A stretch of 5,677 nt of DNA from Chryseobacterium gleum (lineage in GTDB: Bacteria > Bacteroidota > Bacteroidia > Flavobacteriales_D > Sanyastnellaceae): assembly GCA_945897395.1 (NCBI GenBank), contig CAMDFE010000114.1, positions 1 through 5,677 of the forward strand, written 5' to 3'. Below the pieces are notes generated by a model that ran no database searches, was not told where the DNA came from, and saw nothing but the letters and a program-made list of their open reading frames with translations. This document shows, piece by piece, positions 1 to 5,677 of the stretch. Position numbers and translations under genes: made by a program. Positions within the stretch are counted from its first letter, which is position 1. Each line of letters starts with the position of its first letter.

Positions 1-1341
1 AATATATCCTGCTGCTACAGTAAGCAAAACCAACAAGGCCGTTAGCAAAATATACGTCCATTTAACAAGTGGAGTGAGGACAATGCGGCCGGCGGTTTCG
101 ATGTGCTGATAAACATTCAACGAAGCGCGCAAGTAGTAGAAGGCTCCGATGGCAGAAGTAATGATCATGACAACCACCAATGCGAAATACTTCGCTTCGA
201 TTAGTTGTGCAATGACGAAATACTTTGCAATGAATCCGCTAAACGGAGGAATACCTGCCATTGAAAGCAATGCTGCTGTGAATGCGAATGCCAATACACC
301 GTTTCTTCTGTATAGGCCTTTCAACGGATTTCCTTCCAAGGTTTGTGTTTCCTTAATTACACCGAAGGCAATGATTCCGGCAATGCTATACGTGAGCAAA
401 TAGAACAACAAACTCAATAACGATGCATTTCCAATAATGGTTGAAAGAAGGAATCCAGCGTGAGAGATACTCGAGTAAGCCAACATGCGCTTCACGTCGG
501 TTTGCCACAATGCTGCCGTGTTTGAAGCAATAAGCGTTACCGCAGCGATAACTCCAATGGTGTAACCATTGGCTTCAACATAAAATTGAAATGGACCTGT
601 GAAGAGTTTGAACAACGCTACCATAGCAGCTGCCTTCACGATTGTTGACATGAATGCGGTGATCCATGTTGGTGCACCTTGATAAACGTCTGGAGTCCAG
701 ATGTGGAAAGGTGCTGCAGAAATTTTGAAAAGGAATCCAACCAAGATCATGGTAATTCCAACATTCATAATGATCGATGCGTCTTTTCCGTCTTGAATGA
801 AATTCGAGATAACCGCTAAATCGAAACTTCCAGTTGCGCCGTACACCAAGGTAATTCCGAACAACAAAATAGCAGAAGCCACAGATCCCAAAATGAAATA
901 CTTGAATCCACTTTCGTTCGAAGCCAAATCGTGTTTCTTACTTGCTGCTAAAACATAAACAGGAATACTAAGGATTTCAACGCCTAAGAATAACATAGCC
1001 ATGTTTCCGAAAGAAGCCAAGAGTCCAGCACCGCAAAAACTGAATACAACCAAGGCGTACAAATCTGTTTTTCCTTCGTGCTGTTTGAAGTAAGACGAAG
1101 AAAGAATGAACCAGAAGAACAAGACTACAGCGAACACGCCCAATGCGAGATTCGCACCGTTCTCATACACCAACATGGTTTGACCGAATGGCGTCTCTAC
1201 AGTGCCCCAATCGGCAGCAATAAAGCAAACCAACGTTGCCAAGGCAAGAAGTATAAATGGGAGAACGTATTTCTTCAGGTTTAGAATGTCTAAAACCAAA
1301 ATTCCAATTCCCAATAATGCGGTTAGTAATAACTCTTTCAT
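1..1341 (-). CDS. nuoN: NADH-quinone oxidoreductase subunit N (NuoN), 3' end cut off by window edge
   Basis: NuoN is one of the three antiporter-like proton-channel subunits of complex I, in the inner membrane next to NuoK. The ATG at 1341-1339 opens 447 codons with no stop, ending exactly at base 1. E. coli NuoN is about 485 residues, so probably only the last residues are missing. The protein is hydrophobic throughout, with roughly 14 likely membrane helices. Proton-path residues visible by position are Glu122 (in LGVEILSIPVYVL), Lys206 (in LFKISAAPFHIWTPDVYQGA), Lys236 (in STIVKAA) and Lys373 (in FSGFIAKYFVI). The Glu122-Lys206-Lys236 spacing (84 and 30) matches E. coli E133-K217-K247. LAYSSISHAGF (residues 288-298) is the usual family motif following the VKR turn. 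The start lies 4 bp past the nuoM stop and has no Shine-Dalgarno; its leader is A/T-rich. Identity is very secure: the family motifs and the position after nuoM agree. Confidence 0.97.
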   Translation of the reverse strand, partial: MKELLLTALLGIGILVLDILNLKKYVLPFILLALATLVCFIAADWGTVETPFGQTMLVYENGANLALGVFAVVLFFWFILSSSYFKQHEGKTDLYALVVFSFCGAGLLASFGNMAMLFLGVEILSIPVYVLAASKKHDLASNESGFKYFILGSVASAILLFGITLVYGATGSFDLAVISNFIQDGKDASIIMNVGITMILVGFLFKISAAPFHIWTPDVYQGAPTWITAFMSTIVKAAAMVALFKLFTGPFQFYVEANGYTIGVIAAVTLIASNTAALWQTDVKRMLAYSSISHAGFLLSTIIGNASLLSLLFYLLTYSIAGIIAFGVIKETQTLEGNPLKGLYRRNGVLAFAFTAALLSMAGIPPFSGFIAKYFVIAQLIEAKYFALVVVMIITSAIGAFYYLRASLNVYQHIETAGRIVLTPLVKWTYILLTALLVLLTVAAGYI

Positions 1342-1345
1342 AAAA

Positions 1346-2773
1346 TTAAATTCCAGTAAGTTGAAGGCCTTTGTGAACAACGTCGAGTAACATACCCGGA
1401 TAGACACCAATAGCAATTGTAATAATGACAAGAATGGTTAACACCATTTTCTCTGAAGCTGTCATTTCAGCAAACGCCAATTCTGCATTATGCTTACCCA
1501 ACATCGTGCTTTGAAATGCACGAAGCATATACACTGCTCCGAAAACAACGGTAAGTCCTGCCAATAGGGCCATTACAATGTTGTGACTTCCCACGCTTTG
1601 AAGCAACAAGAACTCACCAACAAATCCGCTTGTTAACGGAAGTGCTACAGAGGCCATAACAATAACGAAGAACAAAAAGGCGAATGCCGGATGCTTTTCA
1701 CGAAGTCCACCCAACTTGTTGAATTGGTCATGTCCAACACGCGATTCAATCATATCTGCAATGAAGAACAATCCAACTGCAATGGCTCCGTGAGAAACCA
1801 TTTCAATCAATGCACCTTCATAAGCAGTATTTCCATTTGCTAAAATTCCAAGCGCAATCATGCCCACGTGAGCAATAGAAGAATAGGCGATAAGCAATTT
1901 GAAACTGGTCTGATTCAACGCAACGAATGAAGCGTAGATGATGCTAATCACGCACAACCACATGGCCCAGTCTGCATTCTCTGCTCCGGCAGGAACCATA
2001 GGCATGGTAATGCGAAGCAATCCGTAAGTGGCCATCTTCAACATAACTGCTGCAAGCAAAATGGTACCTGCGGTAGGCGCTGCCTTGTAGGTGTTCGGCT
2101 GCCAAGTATGGAAAGGGAAGATTGGAATTTTTACTGCGAAGGCAATGAAGAATCCTGCGAATACCCAAGTTTGTTCGTGTTGAGAAAGTTTCGATCCGGC
2201 TGCAATCATGTCCGAGATTAAGAAGCTGTCTGCAAACTGACGAACGTATAACAACGAGAACAACATGAACAATGATGCGAACAACGTGTAAACGAAGAAC
2301 TTCAACACGATAGCGTTTTTATTTTCTGCTGCACTCCATCGAAGTATAATGAAGTAAATCGGAACCAAAGCTGCTTCGTAACAGATGTAGAACAAGAATG
2401 AATCATTCGCTAAAAACGCTCCCATCATGGCTGAAGACATGAAGAGAATTAATGATAGTAATGTCGAAGCATTGCGCATTTCATGTTTGCTAGCGACATG
2501 AACAATGAACGGAAGCAAACATGCATTCAACATAACCAACAAGATGCTTGTGGCATTCAACGAAAGCGCGAAGTGAGCGCCCATTGGTGCAATAACGCCT
2601 CCATCGAATTCAAGCATTTCTGTCTTTCCGTATGACATAGCTACCGCTGCGCCAATGGCAATTGCTGCATTCAAAATAGAACCTACCCAAGCTAATTTCT
2701 TCGATAAATCAGATGATAGGAACATCATCAGTCCGAAGAAGGCGGGTATACAAAGTAGTGCGAGAGTTAACAT
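1346..2773 (-). CDS. nuoM: NADH-quinone oxidoreductase subunit M (NuoM)
   Basis: NuoM is the middle antiporter-like proton channel of the complex I membrane arm, between NuoL and NuoN. It is a complete 475-residue protein, somewhat shorter than E. coli NuoM (509), with about 14 hydrophobic helices. Key residues seen are Glu133 (in CYEAALVPIYFII), Lys215 (in AFAVKIPIFPFHTW), Lys246 (in AAVMLKMATYGLLR) and the terminal Glu387 (in TSGFVGEFLLL). NuoL and NuoN carry Lys at the position of Glu387, and Glu there is the recognised signature of NuoM, so this separates it from its paralogues. The segment QPNTYKAAPTAGTILLA (residues 225-241) is the conserved loop and broken helix. His328 lies in MVSHGAIAVGLFF. 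The start is 6 bp after the nuoL stop, with no Shine-Dalgarno in its leader. The N-terminus MLTLALLCIPAFFGLMMF is a natural first membrane helix, which supports this ATG. Nothing is broken or missing. Confidence 0.98.
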   Translation of the reverse strand: MLTLALLCIPAFFGLMMFLSSDLSKKLAWVGSILNAAIAIGAAVAMSYGKTEMLEFDGGVIAPMGAHFALSLNATSILLVMLNACLLPFIVHVASKHEMRNASTLLSLILFMSSAMMGAFLANDSFLFYICYEAALVPIYFIILRWSAAENKNAIVLKFFVYTLFASLFMLFSLLYVRQFADSFLISDMIAAGSKLSQHEQTWVFAGFFIAFAVKIPIFPFHTWQPNTYKAAPTAGTILLAAVMLKMATYGLLRITMPMVPAGAENADWAMWLCVISIIYASFVALNQTSFKLLIAYSSIAHVGMIALGILANGNTAYEGALIEMVSHGAIAVGLFFIADMIESRVGHDQFNKLGGLREKHPAFAFLFFVIVMASVALPLTSGFVGEFLLLQSVGSHNIVMALLAGLTVVFGAVYMLRAFQSTMLGKHNAELAFAEMTASEKMVLTILVIITIAIGVYPGMLLDVVHKGLQLTGI

Positions 2774-2779
2774 AGGTGC

Positions 2780-4678
2780 TTATGCTTTAAAAATCAAAAT
2801 CAATAAAATAATCAATCCAATCATGAAGGTGAGCAAATAGCCCGCAATGTGTCCGCCGTGCAATCTTCTTGCAAGCGATCCAACACCTTCAGCGGCAGTT
2901 CCGGCAGCGTTCACAATGCCATCGATAATCTTCCATTCAACAACAGTAGAAAATGCATGTCCGATTGCGTTAGCTGGTTTCTTAAACATAGCTTCATACA
3001 ACTCATCGAATCCGTATTTCTTATTCAGAAGTTTGTGAATAGGAGAAGTGATTTCGTTGTCTTCTAAAACTGGAGTGGCTTTCGCAATGTAGATGTTGTG
3101 TGCTACGAAAATCATAACCGCTGCAATTCCCATTGTAGCTAACGCCAAGATAATTTCAACCGTAACCGACATGTCTCCAACTGCTACGAGAACAGGTCCT
3201 TCAAGGAAATGATCCAATGCATGTGGGAAATGAATTGCGTGTCCCAAGGCGTGCGGGAATCCAATGAATCCGCCAACTATTGAGAGTACAGCTAATACCC
3301 AAAGAGGAATGGTCATGGAAGCTGGAGACTCATGCAAGTGATGCTCTTGGTCGTGTGTACCTCTGAACTCTCCGTGGAAGGTTAAGTAATACATGCGGAA
3401 CATGTAGAACGCAGTGCATGCTGAAGCGATCACCAACAAGATGAACACAGGCATGTTATGCTCCATGGCATGTGCAAGAATTTGATCTTTCGAGAAGAAA
3501 CCTGCGAATGGGAAAATACCTGCGATAGCGAGTGTTCCGATTAAGAAAGTCTTTTGTGTTGTTGGCATGTATTTCTTCAATCCACCCATTCTGCGAATGT
3601 CTTGTTCTCCCCCCATTCCGTGAATAACAGAGCCTGAACCTAAGAACAACAATGCTTTGAAGAAGGCGTGTGTAATTACGTGGAATACCGCAATGCTGTG
3701 CGCTCCCATTCCCAGCGCTACGAACATGAATCCCAATTGAGAAACAGTAGAGTAGGCCAATACTTTTTTAATGTCGTTTTGAGTAAGCGCAATGGTTGCT
3801 CCCATTAATGCAGTGATGAGTCCAACGTACATAACTAGGTTAGACGCGGTTTGACTCATTTCGAACAAGTCTCCGTTACGCGCAACAAGGTAGATACCTG
3901 CAGTAACCATGGTTGCTGCGTGGATCAATGCAGATACTGGAGTAGGACCGGCCATTGCATCGGGTAACCATGTGTGTAATGGGAACTGTGCACTTTTCCC
4001 CATTGCTCCAATAAACAAGAAGATGGCGATGGTAGTTAACATTGAAGGAGACAAGGAAGCAATTTTTCCGTGGTTGAATAATTCAACATAGTTCAATGTT
4101 CCGGTGTTGCTGAAGATTAAAATCATAGCGACAATTAGTCCAAGGTCACCCACACGGTTCATAATGAAAGCTTTCTTAGCAGCTTCGTTGTTCGCGTGTT
4201 CTTTGTACCAGAATCCGATGAGCATGAACGAGCAAACACCCACGCCTTCCCATCCAACGAACAAGGTTACTAAGCTATCGCCAAGAACTAGAATCAACAT
4301 GAAGAAAATGAACAGGTTCAAGTACGCGAAGAAGCGATTGAATCCTTCGTCGTGACTCATATACCCAGAAGAGTAAATATGAATAAGGAAACCAACTCCG
4401 GTAATGAATAGGAGGTAGGTGGAAGAAAGTGAATCGACTAAGAATGCGAAGTCAATGTGAAGACTTCCAGCGTGAATCCATTCAAACACTTTCACGGTAA
4501 CCGCGTGGTGTGAATGAAGCTGGCTGTTGAAGACAATTAACGATACAACGAACGAAGCGAAGATGGCTCCAGAACCAATGATGGTAGTGAGTTGCTTCGA
4601 AGTGTTTTTCCCGAAGAAGACTTGATAAAGGAATCCAACAAGTGGGAAAAGAGGTACGAGAGTAATTAATTTTTCCAT
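2780..4678 (-). CDS. nuoL: NADH-quinone oxidoreductase subunit L (NuoL)
   Basis: NuoL is the distal antiporter-like proton pump of complex I and carries the long lateral helix that lies along NuoM and NuoN. It is a complete 632-residue protein (E. coli 613). Visible residues are Glu144 (in FVGWEGVGVCS), Asp178 (in NRVGDLG), Lys228 (in MGKSAQFPLHTWLPDAMAGP), His253 (in SALIHAATMVTAG), His333, His337 and Lys341 (in FHVITHAFFKALLFL), and terminal Lys397 (in GFFSKDQIL). These sit within two residues of E. coli numbering. After the antiporter core come a helix near 500-530, an amphipathic stretch at about 540-605 that I read as the lateral helix, and a last membrane helix at 611-631. Residues 442-490 hold nine histidines, including a duplicated FPHAL-x-H peptide. 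The start is 3 bp after the nuoK stop and is preceded by an AAGGGA element. MEKLITLVPLFPLVGFLYQ is a typical NuoL N-terminus. Confidence 0.98.
   Translation of the reverse strand: MEKLITLVPLFPLVGFLYQVFFGKNTSKQLTTIIGSGAIFASFVVSLIVFNSQLHSHHAVTVKVFEWIHAGSLHIDFAFLVDSLSSTYLLFITGVGFLIHIYSSGYMSHDEGFNRFFAYLNLFIFFMLILVLGDSLVTLFVGWEGVGVCSFMLIGFWYKEHANNEAAKKAFIMNRVGDLGLIVAMILIFSNTGTLNYVELFNHGKIASLSPSMLTTIAIFLFIGAMGKSAQFPLHTWLPDAMAGPTPVSALIHAATMVTAGIYLVARNGDLFEMSQTASNLVMYVGLITALMGATIALTQNDIKKVLAYSTVSQLGFMFVALGMGAHSIAVFHVITHAFFKALLFLGSGSVIHGMGGEQDIRRMGGLKKYMPTTQKTFLIGTLAIAGIFPFAGFFSKDQILAHAMEHNMPVFILLVIASACTAFYMFRMYYLTFHGEFRGTHDQEHHLHESPASMTIPLWVLAVLSIVGGFIGFPHALGHAIHFPHALDHFLEGPVLVAVGDMSVTVEIILALATMGIAAVMIFVAHNIYIAKATPVLEDNEITSPIHKLLNKKYGFDELYEAMFKKPANAIGHAFSTVVEWKIIDGIVNAAGTAAEGVGSLARRLHGGHIAGYLLTFMIGLIILLILIFKA
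3209..3259 (-). repeat. Short internal peptide repeat in NuoL (FPHALGH / FPHALDH)
   Basis: NuoL residues 474-480 and 484-490 read FPHALGH and FPHALDH, in frame and starting 30 bp apart. At DNA level the two 21-base units agree at 15 positions. Five of the six differences are third-position changes; the remaining one is the second base of the Gly/Asp codon. The repeat lies in a loop just after a membrane helix, before the segment FLEGPV. It may be an old small duplication or coincidence; the function, if any, is unknown. Confidence 0.4.
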
Positions 4679-4681
4679 GGC

Positions 4682-4999
4682 TTATCCCTTCAAGTTGTTT
4701 AAAGCGTCGGTGTCTGTCGTGCGCAAGTTGCGGTAAAGCATCATTAAGATGGCCAATCCAACAGCTACTTCCGCAGCGGCAACCACCATAATGAAAAATA
4801 CGAATACTTGTCCTGATGTGTCGCCGTGCACTTTCGAAAAAGCTACGAGTGCAATGTTCACTGCATTCAGCATAAGCTCAATGCACATGAACATAAGAAT
4901 TGCGTTTCTGCGAAGCAGAACACCAAAAACACCTAGAGCAAATAAGGTAGTGCTTAGCCACAAATAATGCTGTATGGTAATGTTCGGAAGGATTTCCAT
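4682..4999 (-). CDS. nuoK: NADH-quinone oxidoreductase subunit K (NuoK)
   Basis: NuoK is a small complex I membrane subunit that links the quinone-side E-channel (NuoH, NuoJ) to the antiporter subunit NuoN. It has 105 residues (E. coli 100) and three hydrophobic helices at about 10-28, 32-54 and 64-89. The two membrane glutamates required for coupled proton transfer are present: Glu41 (in MCIELMLNAVNIAL) and Glu77 (in VVAAAEVAVGLAIL), 36 apart as are E. coli E36 and E72. LLRRNAILMF and the polar tail ending in LKG also fit the family (E. coli ends in RG). The start is 2 bp after the nuoJ stop, and its leader shows no Shine-Dalgarno. The first helix begins near residue 10, so a later start would damage it. 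No frameshift or missing residue. Confidence 0.98.
   Translation of the reverse strand: MEILPNITIQHYLWLSTTLFALGVFGVLLRRNAILMFMCIELMLNAVNIALVAFSKVHGDTSGQVFVFFIMVVAAAEVAVGLAILMMLYRNLRTTDTDALNNLKG
4685..4690 (-). promoter_or_regulatory. Possible ribosome binding site for nuoL (AAGGGA)
   Basis: On the minus strand AAGGGA is followed by six bases (TAAGCC) and then the nuoL ATG, a workable Shine-Dalgarno spacing. The same bases encode the last two residues of NuoK (Lys-Gly), so the match may simply be a consequence of that conserved C-terminus. The other four starts in the window (nuoJ, nuoK, nuoM, nuoN) have no comparable purine-rich element. Confidence 0.4.
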
Positions 5000-5001
5000 A
5001 A

Positions 5002-5511
5002 TTACGATTTTGAAGTTTCTTTTTTAGATAAATAAACTGCGCCTACCATGGCTGCAAGGAATAGTACAGACGCCAATTCGAATGGAAGTAGGTAGTCTTT
5101 GTACAATACTTTTCCTAGGTTCTGAACCAATCCAGCATCGTCGGCCATTGGGGCTTTACCCATAACAATGGTAGACTTCGAGATTAACGAAACCAAGATG
5201 AGCATGATGCTGCACGATGAAACCACCGCAGCAATCTTCACCCAAGATTTTGTTTTCTCTTCTTGCTCTTCGTTCAGGTTTAGCATCATGATTACGTAGA
5301 GGAACAATACCATGATGGCTCCCGCGTAAACAATGATGTGAACCGCTGCAAGGAATTGCGCGTTCATTAAAAAGTAATGTCCTGCAATACTGAAAAACGT
5401 TACAATCAAGTAAAGGACACTGTGCACTGGATTCCTGCTAAGAATAACAGCGAGACCGCTGAAAATTGCGAGGAACGACAGAAAGTAAAAAGCAATTTCG
5501 GTTAAGCTCAT
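5002..5511 (-). CDS. nuoJ: NADH-quinone oxidoreductase subunit J (NuoJ)
   Basis: NuoJ is a membrane subunit of complex I packed between NuoH, NuoA and NuoK; its third helix is thought to change shape during coupling. The protein has 169 residues (E. coli 184), with five likely helices at about 4-24, 28-48, 54-77, 91-112 and 143-162. The family signature is clear: SRNPVHSVLYLI (residues 25-36) and helix 3, AAVHIIVYAGAIMVLFLYVIMMLNL (55-79), containing the conserved Tyr-Ala-Gly segment where the pi-bulge occurs in solved structures. A polar stretch EEQEEKTKSW follows, then a loop at 113-140, and the tail ends KKETSKS. Its ATG overlaps the nuoI stop (ATGA), which suggests translational coupling and supports this start. 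There is no Shine-Dalgarno; the leader is A-rich. Nothing unusual in content. Confidence 0.97.
   Translation of the reverse strand: MSLTEIAFYFLSFLAIFSGLAVILSRNPVHSVLYLIVTFFSIAGHYFLMNAQFLAAVHIIVYAGAIMVLFLYVIMMLNLNEEQEEKTKSWVKIAAVVSSCSIMLILVSLISKSTIVMGKAPMADDAGLVQNLGKVLYKDYLLPFELASVLFLAAMVGAVYLSKKETSKS
5508..5511 (-). other. nuoI/nuoJ stop-start overlap (ATGA)
   Basis: The nuoJ ATG (5511-5509) and the nuoI TGA (5510-5508) share bases. This is the classic layout for re-initiation by a terminating ribosome, and it would help keep the two subunits in equal amounts. No separate ribosome binding site is visible before this ATG, which is consistent with coupling. The overlap is seen directly; coupling is an inference. 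Confidence 0.75.
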
Positions 5512-5677
5512 TGTTTTAAACGGTCTTGAAAGGTTTGGTTATGCGCGTGTTTTTTATCTTGTTTGAAAGACAATACATCGGGTGTTTGACGCTTCGTAAC
5601 ATCAACACGTTCTTCGAGGCTTTCCACCAATTTGTCTTTTCCAAACACTTCTTCTCCGCGAGTGAATGAACTTGGAA
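5508..5677 (-). CDS. nuoI: NADH-quinone oxidoreductase subunit I (NuoI), C-terminal fragment, 5' part outside window
   Basis: NuoI is the ferredoxin-like subunit that holds two [4Fe-4S] clusters and passes electrons towards the terminal cluster and quinone. Only its last 55 codons are in the window, read in the frame whose TGA lies at 5510-5508. The piece starts PSSFTRGEEVFGKDKLVESL and ends DRLKQ. The opening resembles the region after the second cluster motif in NuoI of Bacteroidota, where a PSS...GKD.L pattern is typical. The cysteine motifs themselves lie upstream, so the assignment rests on this tail plus its place directly before nuoJ. The remaining tail is polar and charged with no membrane segment, as expected for a peripheral subunit. 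The stop overlaps the nuoJ start by 4 bp (ATGA). Another frame stays open to a TAA at 5518-5516, but its translation looks nothing like NuoI. Confidence 0.88.
   Translation of the reverse strand, partial: PSSFTRGEEVFGKDKLVESLEERVDVTKRQTPDVLSFKQDKKHAHNQTFQDRLKQ

Noticed and set aside
149..403. Plus-strand open frame of 84 codons
   Set aside because: It lies wholly antisense to nuoN, has a low-complexity composition without any family motif, and the opposite strand encodes the conserved FSGFIAKYF region here.
1078..1390. Two overlapping plus-strand open frames opposite the start of nuoN and the end of nuoM
   Set aside because: They overlap each other in different frames and cross the nuoM-nuoN junction antisense; their translations resemble no protein family I know.
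1944..2168. Minus-strand 74-codon frame inside nuoM
   Set aside because: It is an out-of-frame reading of nuoM, and the nuoM frame carries the conserved lysines over the same bases.
4104..4355. Plus-strand open frame of 83 codons opposite nuoL
   Set aside because: It is the antisense shadow of the most conserved part of nuoL (Glu144 and Asp178 motifs); no independent coding signal.
1346..4678. Possibility that the antiporter-like genes belong to an Mrp Na+/H+ antiporter or a membrane-bound hydrogenase
   Set aside because: The I-J-K-L-M-N order, the NuoL lateral-helix C-terminus and the NuoM-specific terminal Glu identify complex I.
5516..5677. Alternative nuoI reading ending in TAA at 5518-5516
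   Set aside because: The frame is open for 53 codons, but its product has no NuoI character, while the frame ending at 5508 gives the PSS...GKD.L tail and the ATGA overlap.
1..5677. Search for a novel system, mobile element, CRISPR array, RNA gene or hairpin terminator
   Set aside because: Nearly every base is inside a conserved nuo gene, the junctions are only a few bases long, and I saw no repeats or inverted repeats of note.

Overview
The window lies entirely inside a respiratory complex I (NADH:quinone oxidoreductase, nuo) operon transcribed on the minus strand. Read 5'->3' on that strand, the order is nuoI (3' end only) - nuoJ - nuoK - nuoL - nuoM - nuoN (nearly complete, running off the left edge). 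This is the canonical bacterial order for the last connecting subunit and the membrane arm. No base is far from a gene: nuoI and nuoJ overlap by 4 bp, and the later junctions have gaps of 2, 3, 6 and 4 bp. There is no room for a promoter or terminator, so the genes are probably cotranscribed from a promoter beyond the right edge.

The organism is most likely a member of the Bacteroidota, perhaps a flavobacterial-type lineage. The reasons are moderate GC content, mostly absent Shine-Dalgarno sequences with A/T-rich leaders before start codons, and the general style of the NuoL, NuoM and NuoI protein sequences. This placement rests on recognition of sequence style, not on a search, and I would not go below phylum.

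Right edge (5508-5677): the C-terminal tail of NuoI, the iron-sulfur subunit that passes electrons towards quinone. Positions 5002-5511: NuoJ. Positions 4682-4999: NuoK. Together with NuoA and NuoH (not in the window) these form the membrane part next to the quinone site and the E-channel. Positions 2780-4678: NuoL, the distal antiporter-like pump with its C-terminal lateral helix. Positions 1346-2773: NuoM. Positions 1-1341: NuoN. NuoL, NuoM and NuoN are three related antiporter-type channels, and each keeps the charged membrane residues expected of an active proton pump. The proteins work as one machine: quinone reduction near NuoI drives conformational and electrostatic changes that travel along the membrane arm and move protons across the inner membrane.

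I see no mobile element, CRISPR array, RNA gene, phage or defence gene, and no sign of a new system. All genes appear intact in frame. The mildly unusual points are a histidine-rich part of NuoL with a short internal peptide duplication, and one Shine-Dalgarno-like site upstream of nuoL in an operon that otherwise lacks them.
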